Shown piece after piece: positions 44,862 through 53,325 of a stretch of 64,000 nt of DNA. The notes under the pieces are model-generated. The model worked only from the letters and a program-made list of their open reading frames with translations. It was not told the origin of the DNA and ran no database searches. Origin of the DNA: Pirellulaceae bacterium (lineage in GTDB: Bacteria; Planctomycetota; Planctomycetia; Pirellulales; Pirellulaceae); NCBI GenBank assembly GCA_019636375.1, contig JAHBXS010000001.1, forward strand, positions 496,001 through 560,000, written 5' to 3'. The translations under genes and the position numbers were made by a program. The number at the start of each line of letters is the position of its first letter. The stretch's first letter is position 1.

Positions 44862-46791
44862 GGTCTTCGGAAGTGAGGTAGCGATAATAGGCTTGCAGGC
44901 AAAGGGTTGCCATTGCAGTGGAGTAGATTTTCCCGCCATAGCCGCTCCAGAGTCCATCGGCGGGGAACGAGCCTGCCTCGGGTCCCGTGCGGATTTGATG
45001 GTTGAGCAAGACTGGTTTCAGCCTCTCATTCCAGTTTGTCCAATGTTTTCCCCCGGCGTGATGGGCGGCCATCGTCGCATAGTACCAATAGTAGTAATTG
45101 ACTTCGGTCTCTGTAGGTGGATTTTGCATGATCAGGTTCATGGCCTCGTCGATCGTCTCGGGCCGGATGTGCTCATGCAGCAAATAGCGGCACGCCAACG
45201 CTTCGGCAGTCATTGTCGGGCTGTGCATATCGCCTGGGCGATAAGACCCTAATCCCCCAAATTGACCTCGCGTCGACTTGTCGAGAAAACGATGCATTCC
45301 GTTCAGGGTTGGTTGGGGAATTTCCAGGCCACCGAGAGAAGCACTGTGCAGTGCCAAGACTTTCCAGCCGAATTGGCTCATGTCTCCAGCATCGCCGGGT
45401 TGGTACCTCCAACCACCATCCAAATTATTTTGCGATCGCACTGAATACTCGACTCCTCGGCGAACAATCGGGATCAAACGCGGATCGCCGGTCATTGCTA
45501 GGGCCTCGCCCAAGGCCAGCAGAGCCATGCTGTGGCAGTAGGTTTTTTCAAAATGCAACGCCTTACCCGCGAGACATCCGTCCGGTTGCTGATGGTCGCT
45601 TAAAAATTGTAGCCCCTTGGTGACGGTCTGTTTATATTGCCCCTCGAATTGATTGTGCCCAGCAGCGAGGTAACACAAAAGAGCCAAACCGGTGATTCCA
45701 CAATCGGCCTGTGACCCTGCTCCCTCTCGAGGTTGTCCCAATACGTTTCGTTCAATGCCACCGCCAGTAAGGCGTGAAGACCAGCGACCATCTGCCGATT
45801 GAGAAGATGCCATGTAGGCCAAGGCTTGTTCGACGGCTTGTTCAGTTTGAAAGGAGCCCCCCTGCTGCTCGACGATTTTCAAACGCCCTTCGGGAGCACG
45901 GTAAGAATAGATTTTCGGCATCGGCTGTGAATCGCCAAATCGGCGAGGGATCGCAGGCTCGACCGTAGGCGGTTTCTCGTAGGCGGCCAGTTGACTTGGG
46001 ATCGGATTCAGTGGAGCGAGCGGGAATTCGCGATCGATTTCCGGCAAGGGGGCCTCGGCCACCGGCGTAGTTTCTAACATCGGCGGGTCGCGAAATTCGA
46101 GCGGTGGATCGATGTCGGCGAATTCTTGAATTGGCAATGGAGGTGGTTCTTCTGCGGCTAACTCAGCAGTTTCGGCCACAGCTTCTTCAAAGGTTCTCTC
46201 AATCGGCGTTGGAGTTGGCGCAATCGACAACTCTGGTTTCGGCGGGGAAAAGTCTCCAAAAGTCGGAGCGATGTTTTCTGGCGTTAACGCTTCGATGGCT
46301 AGGTTGGGGACTTGAGTGATCAGCAAAGGCGCGTCTTCCATTGCCGCGTTTTCATTTGTCGGTGCTTCCCATACCCGCTCAATGACAAATTCCGGTTCCT
46401 CTCGCGGCCTTTCCAAAATTTCTAAAACCGGAGCGGGTCGCTCACCTGTAAACTTTTCCCAAAATTCGACTCGAGGTGAAGACTCTTGATCGTCGCGGGG
46501 AATCGCAGGGTCAAAATCCACAATTCGAATCGGAGTCCCTTCACCCTTGGGAGGCGCCCCAGCCACGACGACGTATTGTGTCGAGTATGCGATAGCCAGC
46601 AACAGAACATGTGCAAACCCCGACAAAATCACACATTTCCAGACCGCAGGGGTTTGAGCCCATTGTTTTCGAAAGATGACCGCCACAACAACCATCATGC
46701 CGACCGCAAACGCGAGGAACACGAGATGCCATCCAACGACCGGGAATCCGGCGATCGGTTGACTCAAGAATTCCGAGATGGAGCGGAGCAT
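44848..46791 (-). CDS. Membrane-anchored prenyltransferase/squalene-cyclase-fold protein
   Basis: The 647-residue protein has two N-terminal transmembrane helices (about 20-40 and 54-72). A Pro/Glu-rich spacer (about 90-300) full of EEPPPLPIQ-like runs, recalling TonB linkers, follows. The C-terminal alpha/alpha barrel of the terpene-cyclase/prenyltransferase type has repeats such as ALAYMASSQSADGRW, GITGLALLCYLAAGH, QNNLDGGWRYQPGD and TAEALACRYLL. The cyclase Asp-rich motif DxDD is not evident, so it is likely a binding domain and not a squalene cyclase. It is the last gene of the TPR-ExbB-ExbD operon, 26 bp after exbD, which places it as the candidate energised partner. Confidence 0.85.
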   Translation of the reverse strand: MLRSISEFLSQPIAGFPVVGWHLVFLAFAVGMMVVVAVIFRKQWAQTPAVWKCVILSGFAHVLLLAIAYSTQYVVVAGAPPKGEGTPIRIVDFDPAIPRDDQESSPRVEFWEKFTGERPAPVLEILERPREEPEFVIERVWEAPTNENAAMEDAPLLITQVPNLAIEALTPENIAPTFGDFSPPKPELSIAPTPTPIERTFEEAVAETAELAAEEPPPLPIQEFADIDPPLEFRDPPMLETTPVAEAPLPEIDREFPLAPLNPIPSQLAAYEKPPTVEPAIPRRFGDSQPMPKIYSYRAPEGRLKIVEQQGGSFQTEQAVEQALAYMASSQSADGRWSSRLTGGGIERNVLGQPREGAGSQADCGITGLALLCYLAAGHNQFEGQYKQTVTKGLQFLSDHQQPDGCLAGKALHFEKTYCHSMALLALGEALAMTGDPRLIPIVRRGVEYSVRSQNNLDGGWRYQPGDAGDMSQFGWKVLALHSASLGGLEIPQPTLNGMHRFLDKSTRGQFGGLGSYRPGDMHSPTMTAEALACRYLLHEHIRPETIDEAMNLIMQNPPTETEVNYYYWYYATMAAHHAGGKHWTNWNERLKPVLLNHQIRTGPEAGSFPADGLWSGYGGKIYSTAMATLCLQAYYRYLTSEDLKAR

Positions 46792-46817
46792 GTTAGGGAT
46801 CGACTTTCGGGCAGTGA

Positions 46818-47243
46818 CTAGCGAATTTCAGTAGGTTTAACGGCGATATTTAAATCGGTAATTTTGGCATCCCGACAGGTTGCAATCACTTGAGCGACAT
46901 ACTGATAGAGACTATCAGAATCCCCACGCACGATGACTCCGGTGGCAGGGTATTGGGCCTTGGCTTGAAGCAGTCGTTGTTCGAGAGCCTGCAAACTGAC
47001 CGGTTCGGACTCAAGAGTTATTTTCCCGTCTCGGAAAACGTTGATGATTTTTTTCTCAGGTGCTTGGGCCAGGGCCTGACCGTCGCGGACTTCGGGAACA
47101 CTGAGCGCAATGTCACGCTCGGCTTCGGAAATTTCAGTGAACTTAGTCCCAACCAAGAAAAAGATGATCAACAGAAATACGATGTCGATCATGGGGGTCA
47201 TATTCAGGGAGACCTGATCGTCTTTTTGAACTTTTAGGGGCAT
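46818..47243 (-). CDS. exbD: ExbD/TolR-family proton-channel subunit
   Basis: The 141-residue protein has one transmembrane helix with the essential Asp in NMTPMIDIVFLLIIFFL, followed by a small periplasmic domain (IINVFRDGKITL, GVIVRGDSDSLYQYVAQVI, DLNIAVKPT). With TolQ/ExbB it forms a proton-driven motor. A longer frame begins at 47306, but those 21 codons lie inside the palindromic element. The ATG at 47243 has AAAGGAG about 8 bp upstream and matches the family N-terminus. Confidence 0.93.
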   Translation of the reverse strand: MPLKVQKDDQVSLNMTPMIDIVFLLIIFFLVGTKFTEISEAERDIALSVPEVRDGQALAQAPEKKIINVFRDGKITLESEPVSLQALEQRLLQAKAQYPATGVIVRGDSDSLYQYVAQVIATCRDAKITDLNIAVKPTEIR

Positions 47244-47263
47244 CTGTGTCTCCTTTCCTAACA

Positions 47264-47362
47264 GCCTATCCCAAAAGGGGTCAGACCCTCTCCGGTTCGG
47301 CAACAAAACAACGTAACATTTCGCTTAGACTCCAAAGGGTCTGACCCCTTTTGGGATGGGCT
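47264..47362. repeat. GTCAGACCC inverted-repeat element, copy 2
   Basis: This 99-bp palindromic element lies between tolQ and exbD, inverted relative to the copy at 15089. Its arms are perfect over 20 bases, with AAAAGGGGTCAGACCC at the left and its complement at the right. It abuts the TAG stop of tolQ and ends 20 bp before the exbD start. Inside an operon it could attenuate transcription or stabilise the upstream mRNA. Confidence 0.9.
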
Positions 47363-48199
47363 CTAAGCCGCTTCTTTGCGGGTACGGCGAGTCCCGCGAT
47401 GTTGTTCGCCTGCAATCGCTTCGGCTGAAATCACATTGACGACTTTCATTCCGAGAGCATCAATCTCCATAATGCGACGATCAACAACACCACTGAAGTA
47501 CAAATAGGCGATCAAAGCCGGAATCGCGACCGACATCCCAGCCGCCGTAGTGATAAGGGCAGTGCTGATTCCCGTTGCGATAAGGGTCTTCGGGTCGGCG
47601 TGGTCGGGCGTCACGGCGGAAATCGCATCAAACGCGTGAATCATTCCCAAAACCGTTCCCAACAGACCCAGCAACGGCGTGACTGTCGAAATCCCATTGA
47701 TCAAACGAAGGTAACGTCGGAGTTCGTTGGAAACACGTTCGCCGGCGTCGAGAATTGCCTGTTCAACCTCAACGCCTGAACGTCCCCACTTTTGGATTCC
47801 CGCCAAAAATACACGAGCAACGCAAGAGTTATTTTTTTCGCAAAGGGCCAAGGCAGCTTCGCGGTTAATCTGCCCTTCCTTCAACTGTTCCAAAAACTTT
47901 TTGGTGAAAGGCCCCGGAATGATGCGGCTTTTTCGCAGAGAAAAAAAACGCTCAAAAGCAAAGACGACCAAACCAAAAGAGCATAACGCGATCGGAAACA
48001 TCAACGGCCCACCGGCGTATATCACGTCGAGCAGTCGACGCGACGAGACGATCGTATTGTCCGCTTTGGGAGCGACTGCGGGGGCAGCTTCGGGAGCGGC
48101 GACCTCAAAGCCGCTGGACTCCTGGGCCAAACTGCGCGGTGCCGCAGCGACAGCAAACAAGACCAAGAAACTGGTTGCAATGAATATTAAACGGTACAT
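47363..48199 (-). CDS. exbB: MotA/TolQ/ExbB proton-channel subunit
   Basis: The 278-residue protein begins with a cleavable signal peptide and an Ala/Pro linker (to about 50). Three helices follow: LMFPIALCSFGLVVFAFERFF, and the channel pair within TVTPLLGLLGTVLGMIHAFDA and LITTAAGMSVAIPALIAYLYF. Polar Thr residues line the helices, as known for ExbB. Planctomycete ExbB homologues often have this extra signal-bearing N-terminus. It follows the TPR gene by 28 bp and pairs with exbD. Confidence 0.93.
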   Translation of the reverse strand: MYRLIFIATSFLVLFAVAAAPRSLAQESSGFEVAAPEAAPAVAPKADNTIVSSRRLLDVIYAGGPLMFPIALCSFGLVVFAFERFFSLRKSRIIPGPFTKKFLEQLKEGQINREAALALCEKNNSCVARVFLAGIQKWGRSGVEVEQAILDAGERVSNELRRYLRLINGISTVTPLLGLLGTVLGMIHAFDAISAVTPDHADPKTLIATGISTALITTAAGMSVAIPALIAYLYFSGVVDRRIMEIDALGMKVVNVISAEAIAGEQHRGTRRTRKEAA

Positions 48200-48227
48200 C
48201 TTCGCAGTCCTTTGCGGAACACGTCAG

Positions 48228-51221
48228 TTATCGAAATAGGGTTTTATCCCCCCGATCCACACGGACTTGGCGTTCCAAGGCCGAGAGGCGTTTGCGAGCT
48301 TGTTCGGCAAACTCGCTATCGGGGAATTTTTTCAACAGGTTTGAATACAGGGTCATCGCTTGGCGATAATTTCGTAGTTTTTCTTGGCATTTACCAGCCT
48401 GCAACATTGCAGCCGCCCGCCAGTGCGGAAAATCGTGCAACGAATCGACTCGATAATAAGCAGCAACCGCATCAGCATACTTTTCTTGGAGAAACAATGC
48501 CTCGCCGATCCGCCACTGACTTTGAGCAGCGGTTTCAGTTTTTCGACTTCCAGGCAAATCGATGACTCGTTGAAAGGTTTGTTTCGCTGAATCGAGGTCA
48601 CCCTTGGCAAATTCCGCTCGACCTTGAAGAAAAATAAACTCATACACACGATCGAAGTCTGGATAATTCGTTTGACCGGAATTCCCTAACTCAAATGCGA
48701 CCTGCCAATCTCCTAAATGAATCGCACACTGCCCCGCACGGAGATCAATCCATGGGGCAAGTTTCAATGAGGGTGAGCCTTTGGTTTTGGAAAGACTATA
48801 AAAAGCGGGAAACGCGGCGGCAAAATCATTTTGCTGGTAGAGTGCCTCAGCGAGCCAATACTGGGCTTGGTTTCGGACTGTCGACTCGGTCGATTCCTTG
48901 GCGACTTGACTCATGAGCTTGGCCGCATCTTCCCAACGTTTTTCTTGAACGGCGATCTGGCCAGACAGCATCCTGGCTCGGATGGAGACCTCGTGGGAGC
49001 GGTGATCGTCAACCAGCTTCGCGAGGACCTGTCCTGAGTCATTAAAACGGCCTTCGGAAAATCGAAATTGAGCAACACGCAAGGCGACATCAGGCCAGAC
49101 CGTGCTGTTGGGGTAGGACTCAAAGATTTCCTCAAGATAAATTTGTGCTTCAGCCGCACGGCCCGCCTGTTGCAGCAGCCAGGACAATTCATAAAGTACG
49201 TAAACGCGCAGACCCTCGGCTTCCGATTGTCTTGCGAGTTCGGTGAGTAGTTCGCGAGCAACCTTTAAATGATTTGCCACTCCGGTTTTTCGTAGGGCAA
49301 GTGCTCGCTTGTAGGTTGCCGAATAAATGTGCTGTCTCTCGTTCGAATTCTCGGCAGCTTGCGCATACCACTTCGCTGCTCCTTCCCAATCACTGTTCTG
49401 TTCGGCAATTCTGCCCAACGTCATCTGCAACTCTGAACGGCGCGGATAATCGGGAAATTCAACCAAAGTCTGTTGAAACCACTCGACGGCCTTCGTCGTT
49501 TCGTTTTGCTCGAATGCGATCCAGCCTAACCCGGCAAGCCCGTCGGCGCGATATTGAGAAGGCGGTTCTAAATGACTGATGATGCCAAACAATCGCTCGG
49601 CAGTGCGATAGTCTTTTGACTTCAATGCCGAATTTGCCAATCCGAGTAGGCTGGGAGTTAGGGTTTCCGGCTGCTGGTCAGGAAAATGCTCTTCGATGAT
49701 TTGCGCGACATCGGCTGATTGGCCCTGCATAATGCGAATCTTGAGCATTCCGTCACGAGCACTCACGGATTCTTCGGCGGAAGGCTCATGTTTTAAAACA
49801 GATTCATAATGATTGAATGCTTGTTCGTAGTCTTGTGCCGCCATTTCGACGTGTGCGGCTAAGAGATGCCAGGATGTTGCAGCCTGAACGGGCAGTGCGT
49901 CCCAATTGAGCGATCTAATGACTTGTTTCGCTTCGTCAAGAGCGCCCCCTCCGAGTAGAGAAGCGGCAAGGAAATATCGCCAAGTATTTTTTTGATCGTT
50001 GTCTGCGTCCTTGTTGCCGGCGATCAATTTCTTGAAAACGTTAGCTGCAAGAGAATGACGTTCTTTGGCATAAAGCGCGCGACCGAGGAGTTCACCGATG
50101 ACGGGCTGATCTTGCCAATCGGAAAATCTTTCTCGATGCTGACTCACGAAGCTAATCACCTCTTCGTATTTTTTGGAATCGAATAAGTTGCGGGTGTTTA
50201 ATTGAATAACCGGTCCAATAAATTCAGAGCCGGGGTGCGATTCTATGAGAGTTCGCGTATGACGTTCAAGTGATGCCGAGTCGCCGCGTTCAAAGGCGAT
50301 TCGCGCCAACTCAAATAGTGCTACGGACTGCCATTCGTGAGCGAGTCCTAACGCGAGACTTTTTTCAATCAGCTCCGCCGCTGCCGATTCGTCAAATTGG
50401 ATTTTGGCTCGAGATTTGAAGAAAAGGACCTCTGCGCGCAACGATTCACTGAGATTGTCAGCTAACAATTGGTCGAACAGTAGCTCGGCTTGCTCAATTT
50501 CTTGACGGTCAAGCGATATCCTTCCCTTACGTAACCGGGCCTGCGAACGCATTTCGAAGTCCTCCGCGTCAACCAGCATCGCAAAAAACCTTGCGGCATC
50601 GTCAAGTTGACCAAGGCCCTGCATCGCGCTTGCTAATCCAAAACGCATATTGTCGGCGAGTGGCCCCTGAGGACTTTCTCGCAGGGCAATTTCAAAAATC
50701 TTCAAAGCGGATTCCAACTCGCGCATTTGCAAATGACGATTTCCCAAAAACAATAGGGCGTACTCTCGCCACTCCGACTGAGGATAAGTCCTTAAGAAAT
50801 TTTGCAGGAGCCGAGTCGCTTGAGGATCGTTCAAGCGAACCATGATTTCAGCCACTCTAAAAACGGCCCGCTCTTGCAGCGAATGCCCCTGGTTGGCCAA
50901 GATAAACGTCTGGTAGGCTCCACGAGCACGCGGCAAATCACCGAGTTGTAGGTGGCTCTCCCCCAGGTAAAAAAATGCGACCTTGGCTTCCGCTGAGTTT
51001 GGGAATCGATTGATGAAGGCTTGCATCGCCGCGACACTCTCCGACCATTGTTCTCTTTCGTAGAAACCGGCAGCCATTCGAAATTCGTCATTCAACCGCT
51101 GGCGATCTGATTGAGCTTGTCGCCCCGCCGAGCGAACTTGCCCGTTCGCAACGTCACCCAAAAGCGCAGCACTAATCAGCGCGAGGGCGATCCAACGAAT
51201 TTGTTGTGGAATGCGGAACAC
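48228..51221 (-). CDS. Large exported TPR protein (TolA/YbgF-like context)
   Basis: The 997-residue protein has a signal peptide (about 1-27, ending VANG) and then an almost continuous array of tetratricopeptide repeats. Examples are EQWSESVAAMQAFINRFPNSAEA, ARGAYQTFILANQG, YPQSEWREYALLFLG and FPDSEFAEQARKRLSAL. YbgF/CpoB and BamD-type repeats have the same character. It is the first gene of the ExbB-ExbD-cyclase-fold operon, so a periplasmic scaffold role in that motor complex is likely. Confidence 0.88.
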   Translation of the reverse strand: MFRIPQQIRWIALALISAALLGDVANGQVRSAGRQAQSDRQRLNDEFRMAAGFYEREQWSESVAAMQAFINRFPNSAEAKVAFFYLGESHLQLGDLPRARGAYQTFILANQGHSLQERAVFRVAEIMVRLNDPQATRLLQNFLRTYPQSEWREYALLFLGNRHLQMRELESALKIFEIALRESPQGPLADNMRFGLASAMQGLGQLDDAARFFAMLVDAEDFEMRSQARLRKGRISLDRQEIEQAELLFDQLLADNLSESLRAEVLFFKSRAKIQFDESAAAELIEKSLALGLAHEWQSVALFELARIAFERGDSASLERHTRTLIESHPGSEFIGPVIQLNTRNLFDSKKYEEVISFVSQHRERFSDWQDQPVIGELLGRALYAKERHSLAANVFKKLIAGNKDADNDQKNTWRYFLAASLLGGGALDEAKQVIRSLNWDALPVQAATSWHLLAAHVEMAAQDYEQAFNHYESVLKHEPSAEESVSARDGMLKIRIMQGQSADVAQIIEEHFPDQQPETLTPSLLGLANSALKSKDYRTAERLFGIISHLEPPSQYRADGLAGLGWIAFEQNETTKAVEWFQQTLVEFPDYPRRSELQMTLGRIAEQNSDWEGAAKWYAQAAENSNERQHIYSATYKRALALRKTGVANHLKVARELLTELARQSEAEGLRVYVLYELSWLLQQAGRAAEAQIYLEEIFESYPNSTVWPDVALRVAQFRFSEGRFNDSGQVLAKLVDDHRSHEVSIRARMLSGQIAVQEKRWEDAAKLMSQVAKESTESTVRNQAQYWLAEALYQQNDFAAAFPAFYSLSKTKGSPSLKLAPWIDLRAGQCAIHLGDWQVAFELGNSGQTNYPDFDRVYEFIFLQGRAEFAKGDLDSAKQTFQRVIDLPGSRKTETAAQSQWRIGEALFLQEKYADAVAAYYRVDSLHDFPHWRAAAMLQAGKCQEKLRNYRQAMTLYSNLLKKFPDSEFAEQARKRLSALERQVRVDRGDKTLFR

Positions 51222-51453
51222 AAAAATGAAACCAAGACCAGAAAAATGGGAGCTTGCGGTCGCTTGCGCAATCTACAAAACCATGGCAGGCTGGGCAGGC
51301 TGCATTCGCTACATAGCAAGGTCTGCGCAGACACTACATTTGTTATCGACAGATCACGCCCCCAGATTCAAGCGAAACGAGTGGGAACGATGCACGCGGA
51401 ATCGTGGTCTAAAGCGTCCTTTTTTTATTAGAAACGGCTCAAAAACCGACGTT

Positions 51454-53070
51454 TTATTTCGGAGATTGAGCACGGAGTTGAGCCCGATTTGTGTCGGCTG
51501 GCCGAGAAAGCTCGGGCATCGTCGCCCGAAGGTCAGCGAAACGCTGATCGACATTCGGTGTCGGTTCGGCTGATCGGCTTCGAAGTTGCCCAAGCAGCGA
51601 CGGGTCAGGGTTTGGAACCACAAATGTTTCCGCCTTGAGGGGATTTTGTTTAGAGCGAATCACCACGATCATCTCATAGTCGTCGTCCGCTGGGGATGAA
51701 AATCGAGGCGATGCTTCAGGCTCAGAATAGCTCTCATGAGAAACCTGGCGAATATTTGGGGCATTTCCAGTTGGCTGGCTCGCAATTGGCATGAGTCGCC
51801 TGCCATTTGGCATTTCATTCCTTTGGCGTACATCTTCAGCCAGTGCCAGCAGTTCGGGACTGGGGTCAGGAGTAGGACGTGCCCCAACAGCAGTTGGCGC
51901 AGATTGGGGAATTCCAAAACCCGCTGGTTGACGGGGAGTTGAAGCACCCGCATCGACAACGCGAATATTTGGTGAGTCGAGATTTTTTTGGGGGAAGAGA
52001 TGGCTCAGCCCAGACTTTTTGATTTGAAAATAGATATTATCTAACGCGGTATAGATTCCCTCGTCTTCACGAACGGCCGCAGCGTTACAGACACCGACAA
52101 GTGTGCCGTCGTTGAGAAACAAACCACCACCACTTCGGCCGATCGTAGGCCGCCCGACGATGTCATATTTCTTTGCTCCGTCGTAAATGGCATGATTTTT
52201 GATTTCTGAGTGTCTAATCGTGGGCGGTTCGCCCTTATCGCAGCCGATACTGAAAACGCCTGCTCCAACCGTAACGGATGCAATAGAGTCAGCCAATTTT
52301 ACTGGAAGAATTTCAAAACCTGGACGAATGACAACGAGCGCGACATCATTGGCGTCGGCATCATAGCTGATCAATTCGGCGGGGACTGTTATTGGTTTAT
52401 CGCCAGTCCAATTGACGTCAGCTGTCAAGACTCCGCGTTGGCCCGACTCGCGAAAGAGATGACCACAGGTGAGCACGAGACACTCACCATCATGCGAGTG
52501 GATGATCGTGCCCGTTCCGAACGAAAAAGAATTGCCCTCGTCGATTTTCAGTCGCACCGTGGCTTGCATGGCGACGTGTTCATGGTCGTTAGCTGGTTGT
52601 CGAGTTCCTTGAGTGGGTGATCGTTTGCCGGAAGGCGAGGGAACTGAGTTGGCTGTTAAATTTGCGTTGGTTTGGTTTGATGTCGTGGTTCGATTTTGAT
52701 TTTGATCGAGCCAATTTTGGATCGTTGCAGCGGGAATAATTCCATTTTGGCGGGCGACTTCGCGATTCCCTTGAACGAAAATCGTCGTCGGGGTTTGCGT
52801 GACTTGAAACCGAGATGTCCACTCTGGTTGGAGCCGCGCGTCGATCTTAGTGACGGGATAGCCCTGGCGAATTAGTTCCGCAACGATTGGCTCCATCTGC
52901 TTACACGGCGGACAATTGTCCATCGTAAAGAAAAACACTCGCGCCGCATCTTGGTCTTGCCCGCCGGCAAGAGCAGGGACGATGAGGAAAACGAAAGCAA
53001 TGAGGGGCTGGACTATCGTCCGGCCCAAAAGCCATTCACTACGGCACGCGCATTTCCGTTGCTGTGTCAT
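51454..53070 (-). CDS. Exported thioredoxin-trypsin-like protease fusion
   Basis: The 538-residue protein has a signal segment (about 17-36) and a thioredoxin-like domain with C53-P-P-C56 and the cis-Pro loop TQTPTTIFV. A Thr/Asn-rich linker leads to a chymotrypsin-fold protease: His204 in LVLTCGHLF, Asp242 in DANDVALVV and Ser313 in GRSGGGLF. All three catalytic residues are present. The C-terminal 190 residues are Pro/Arg/Glu-rich and disordered. ATG 53070 is chosen because GGAG stands 9 bp upstream; TTG 53085 and ATG 53079 are alternatives. The arrangement suggests a periplasmic protease with a redox or chaperone domain, like a DegP variant. Confidence 0.85.
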   Translation of the reverse strand: MTQQRKCACRSEWLLGRTIVQPLIAFVFLIVPALAGGQDQDAARVFFFTMDNCPPCKQMEPIVAELIRQGYPVTKIDARLQPEWTSRFQVTQTPTTIFVQGNREVARQNGIIPAATIQNWLDQNQNRTTTSNQTNANLTANSVPSPSGKRSPTQGTRQPANDHEHVAMQATVRLKIDEGNSFSFGTGTIIHSHDGECLVLTCGHLFRESGQRGVLTADVNWTGDKPITVPAELISYDADANDVALVVIRPGFEILPVKLADSIASVTVGAGVFSIGCDKGEPPTIRHSEIKNHAIYDGAKKYDIVGRPTIGRSGGGLFLNDGTLVGVCNAAAVREDEGIYTALDNIYFQIKKSGLSHLFPQKNLDSPNIRVVDAGASTPRQPAGFGIPQSAPTAVGARPTPDPSPELLALAEDVRQRNEMPNGRRLMPIASQPTGNAPNIRQVSHESYSEPEASPRFSSPADDDYEMIVVIRSKQNPLKAETFVVPNPDPSLLGQLRSRSAEPTPNVDQRFADLRATMPELSRPADTNRAQLRAQSPK

Positions 53071-53325
53071 CCTTGACATCTCCAAATTTAATTGGCCAAA
53101 CTGAATGCTCGAATCTATTCATGATTCGTTTGCAATTCGGATCAACCAGATCGCAAAACCTCCAGCATTCCTTGCTAGATGTGCTGCGACTCCGCATGGT
53201 ATTGAAACGGCAACAAGCGATGCCATTCCAAGTGGTCGGGCCAGCATTTTGGCCGAAAAAACCACTTTCCAACCCAGTTCAACGCCCCAAATTTTTATCC
53301 AAGGCAATTGACGGGACAGGGCTAC

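Noticed and set aside
44848..46791. Active squalene-hopene cyclase
   Set aside because: The barrel repeats are recognisable, but I find no DxDD motif, and the TM helices plus ExbBD context favour a structural role.
47244..47306. N-terminal 21-codon extension of ExbD
   Set aside because: It is encoded largely by the palindromic repeat. The ATG at 47243 has an ideal ribosome binding site and fits the family start.
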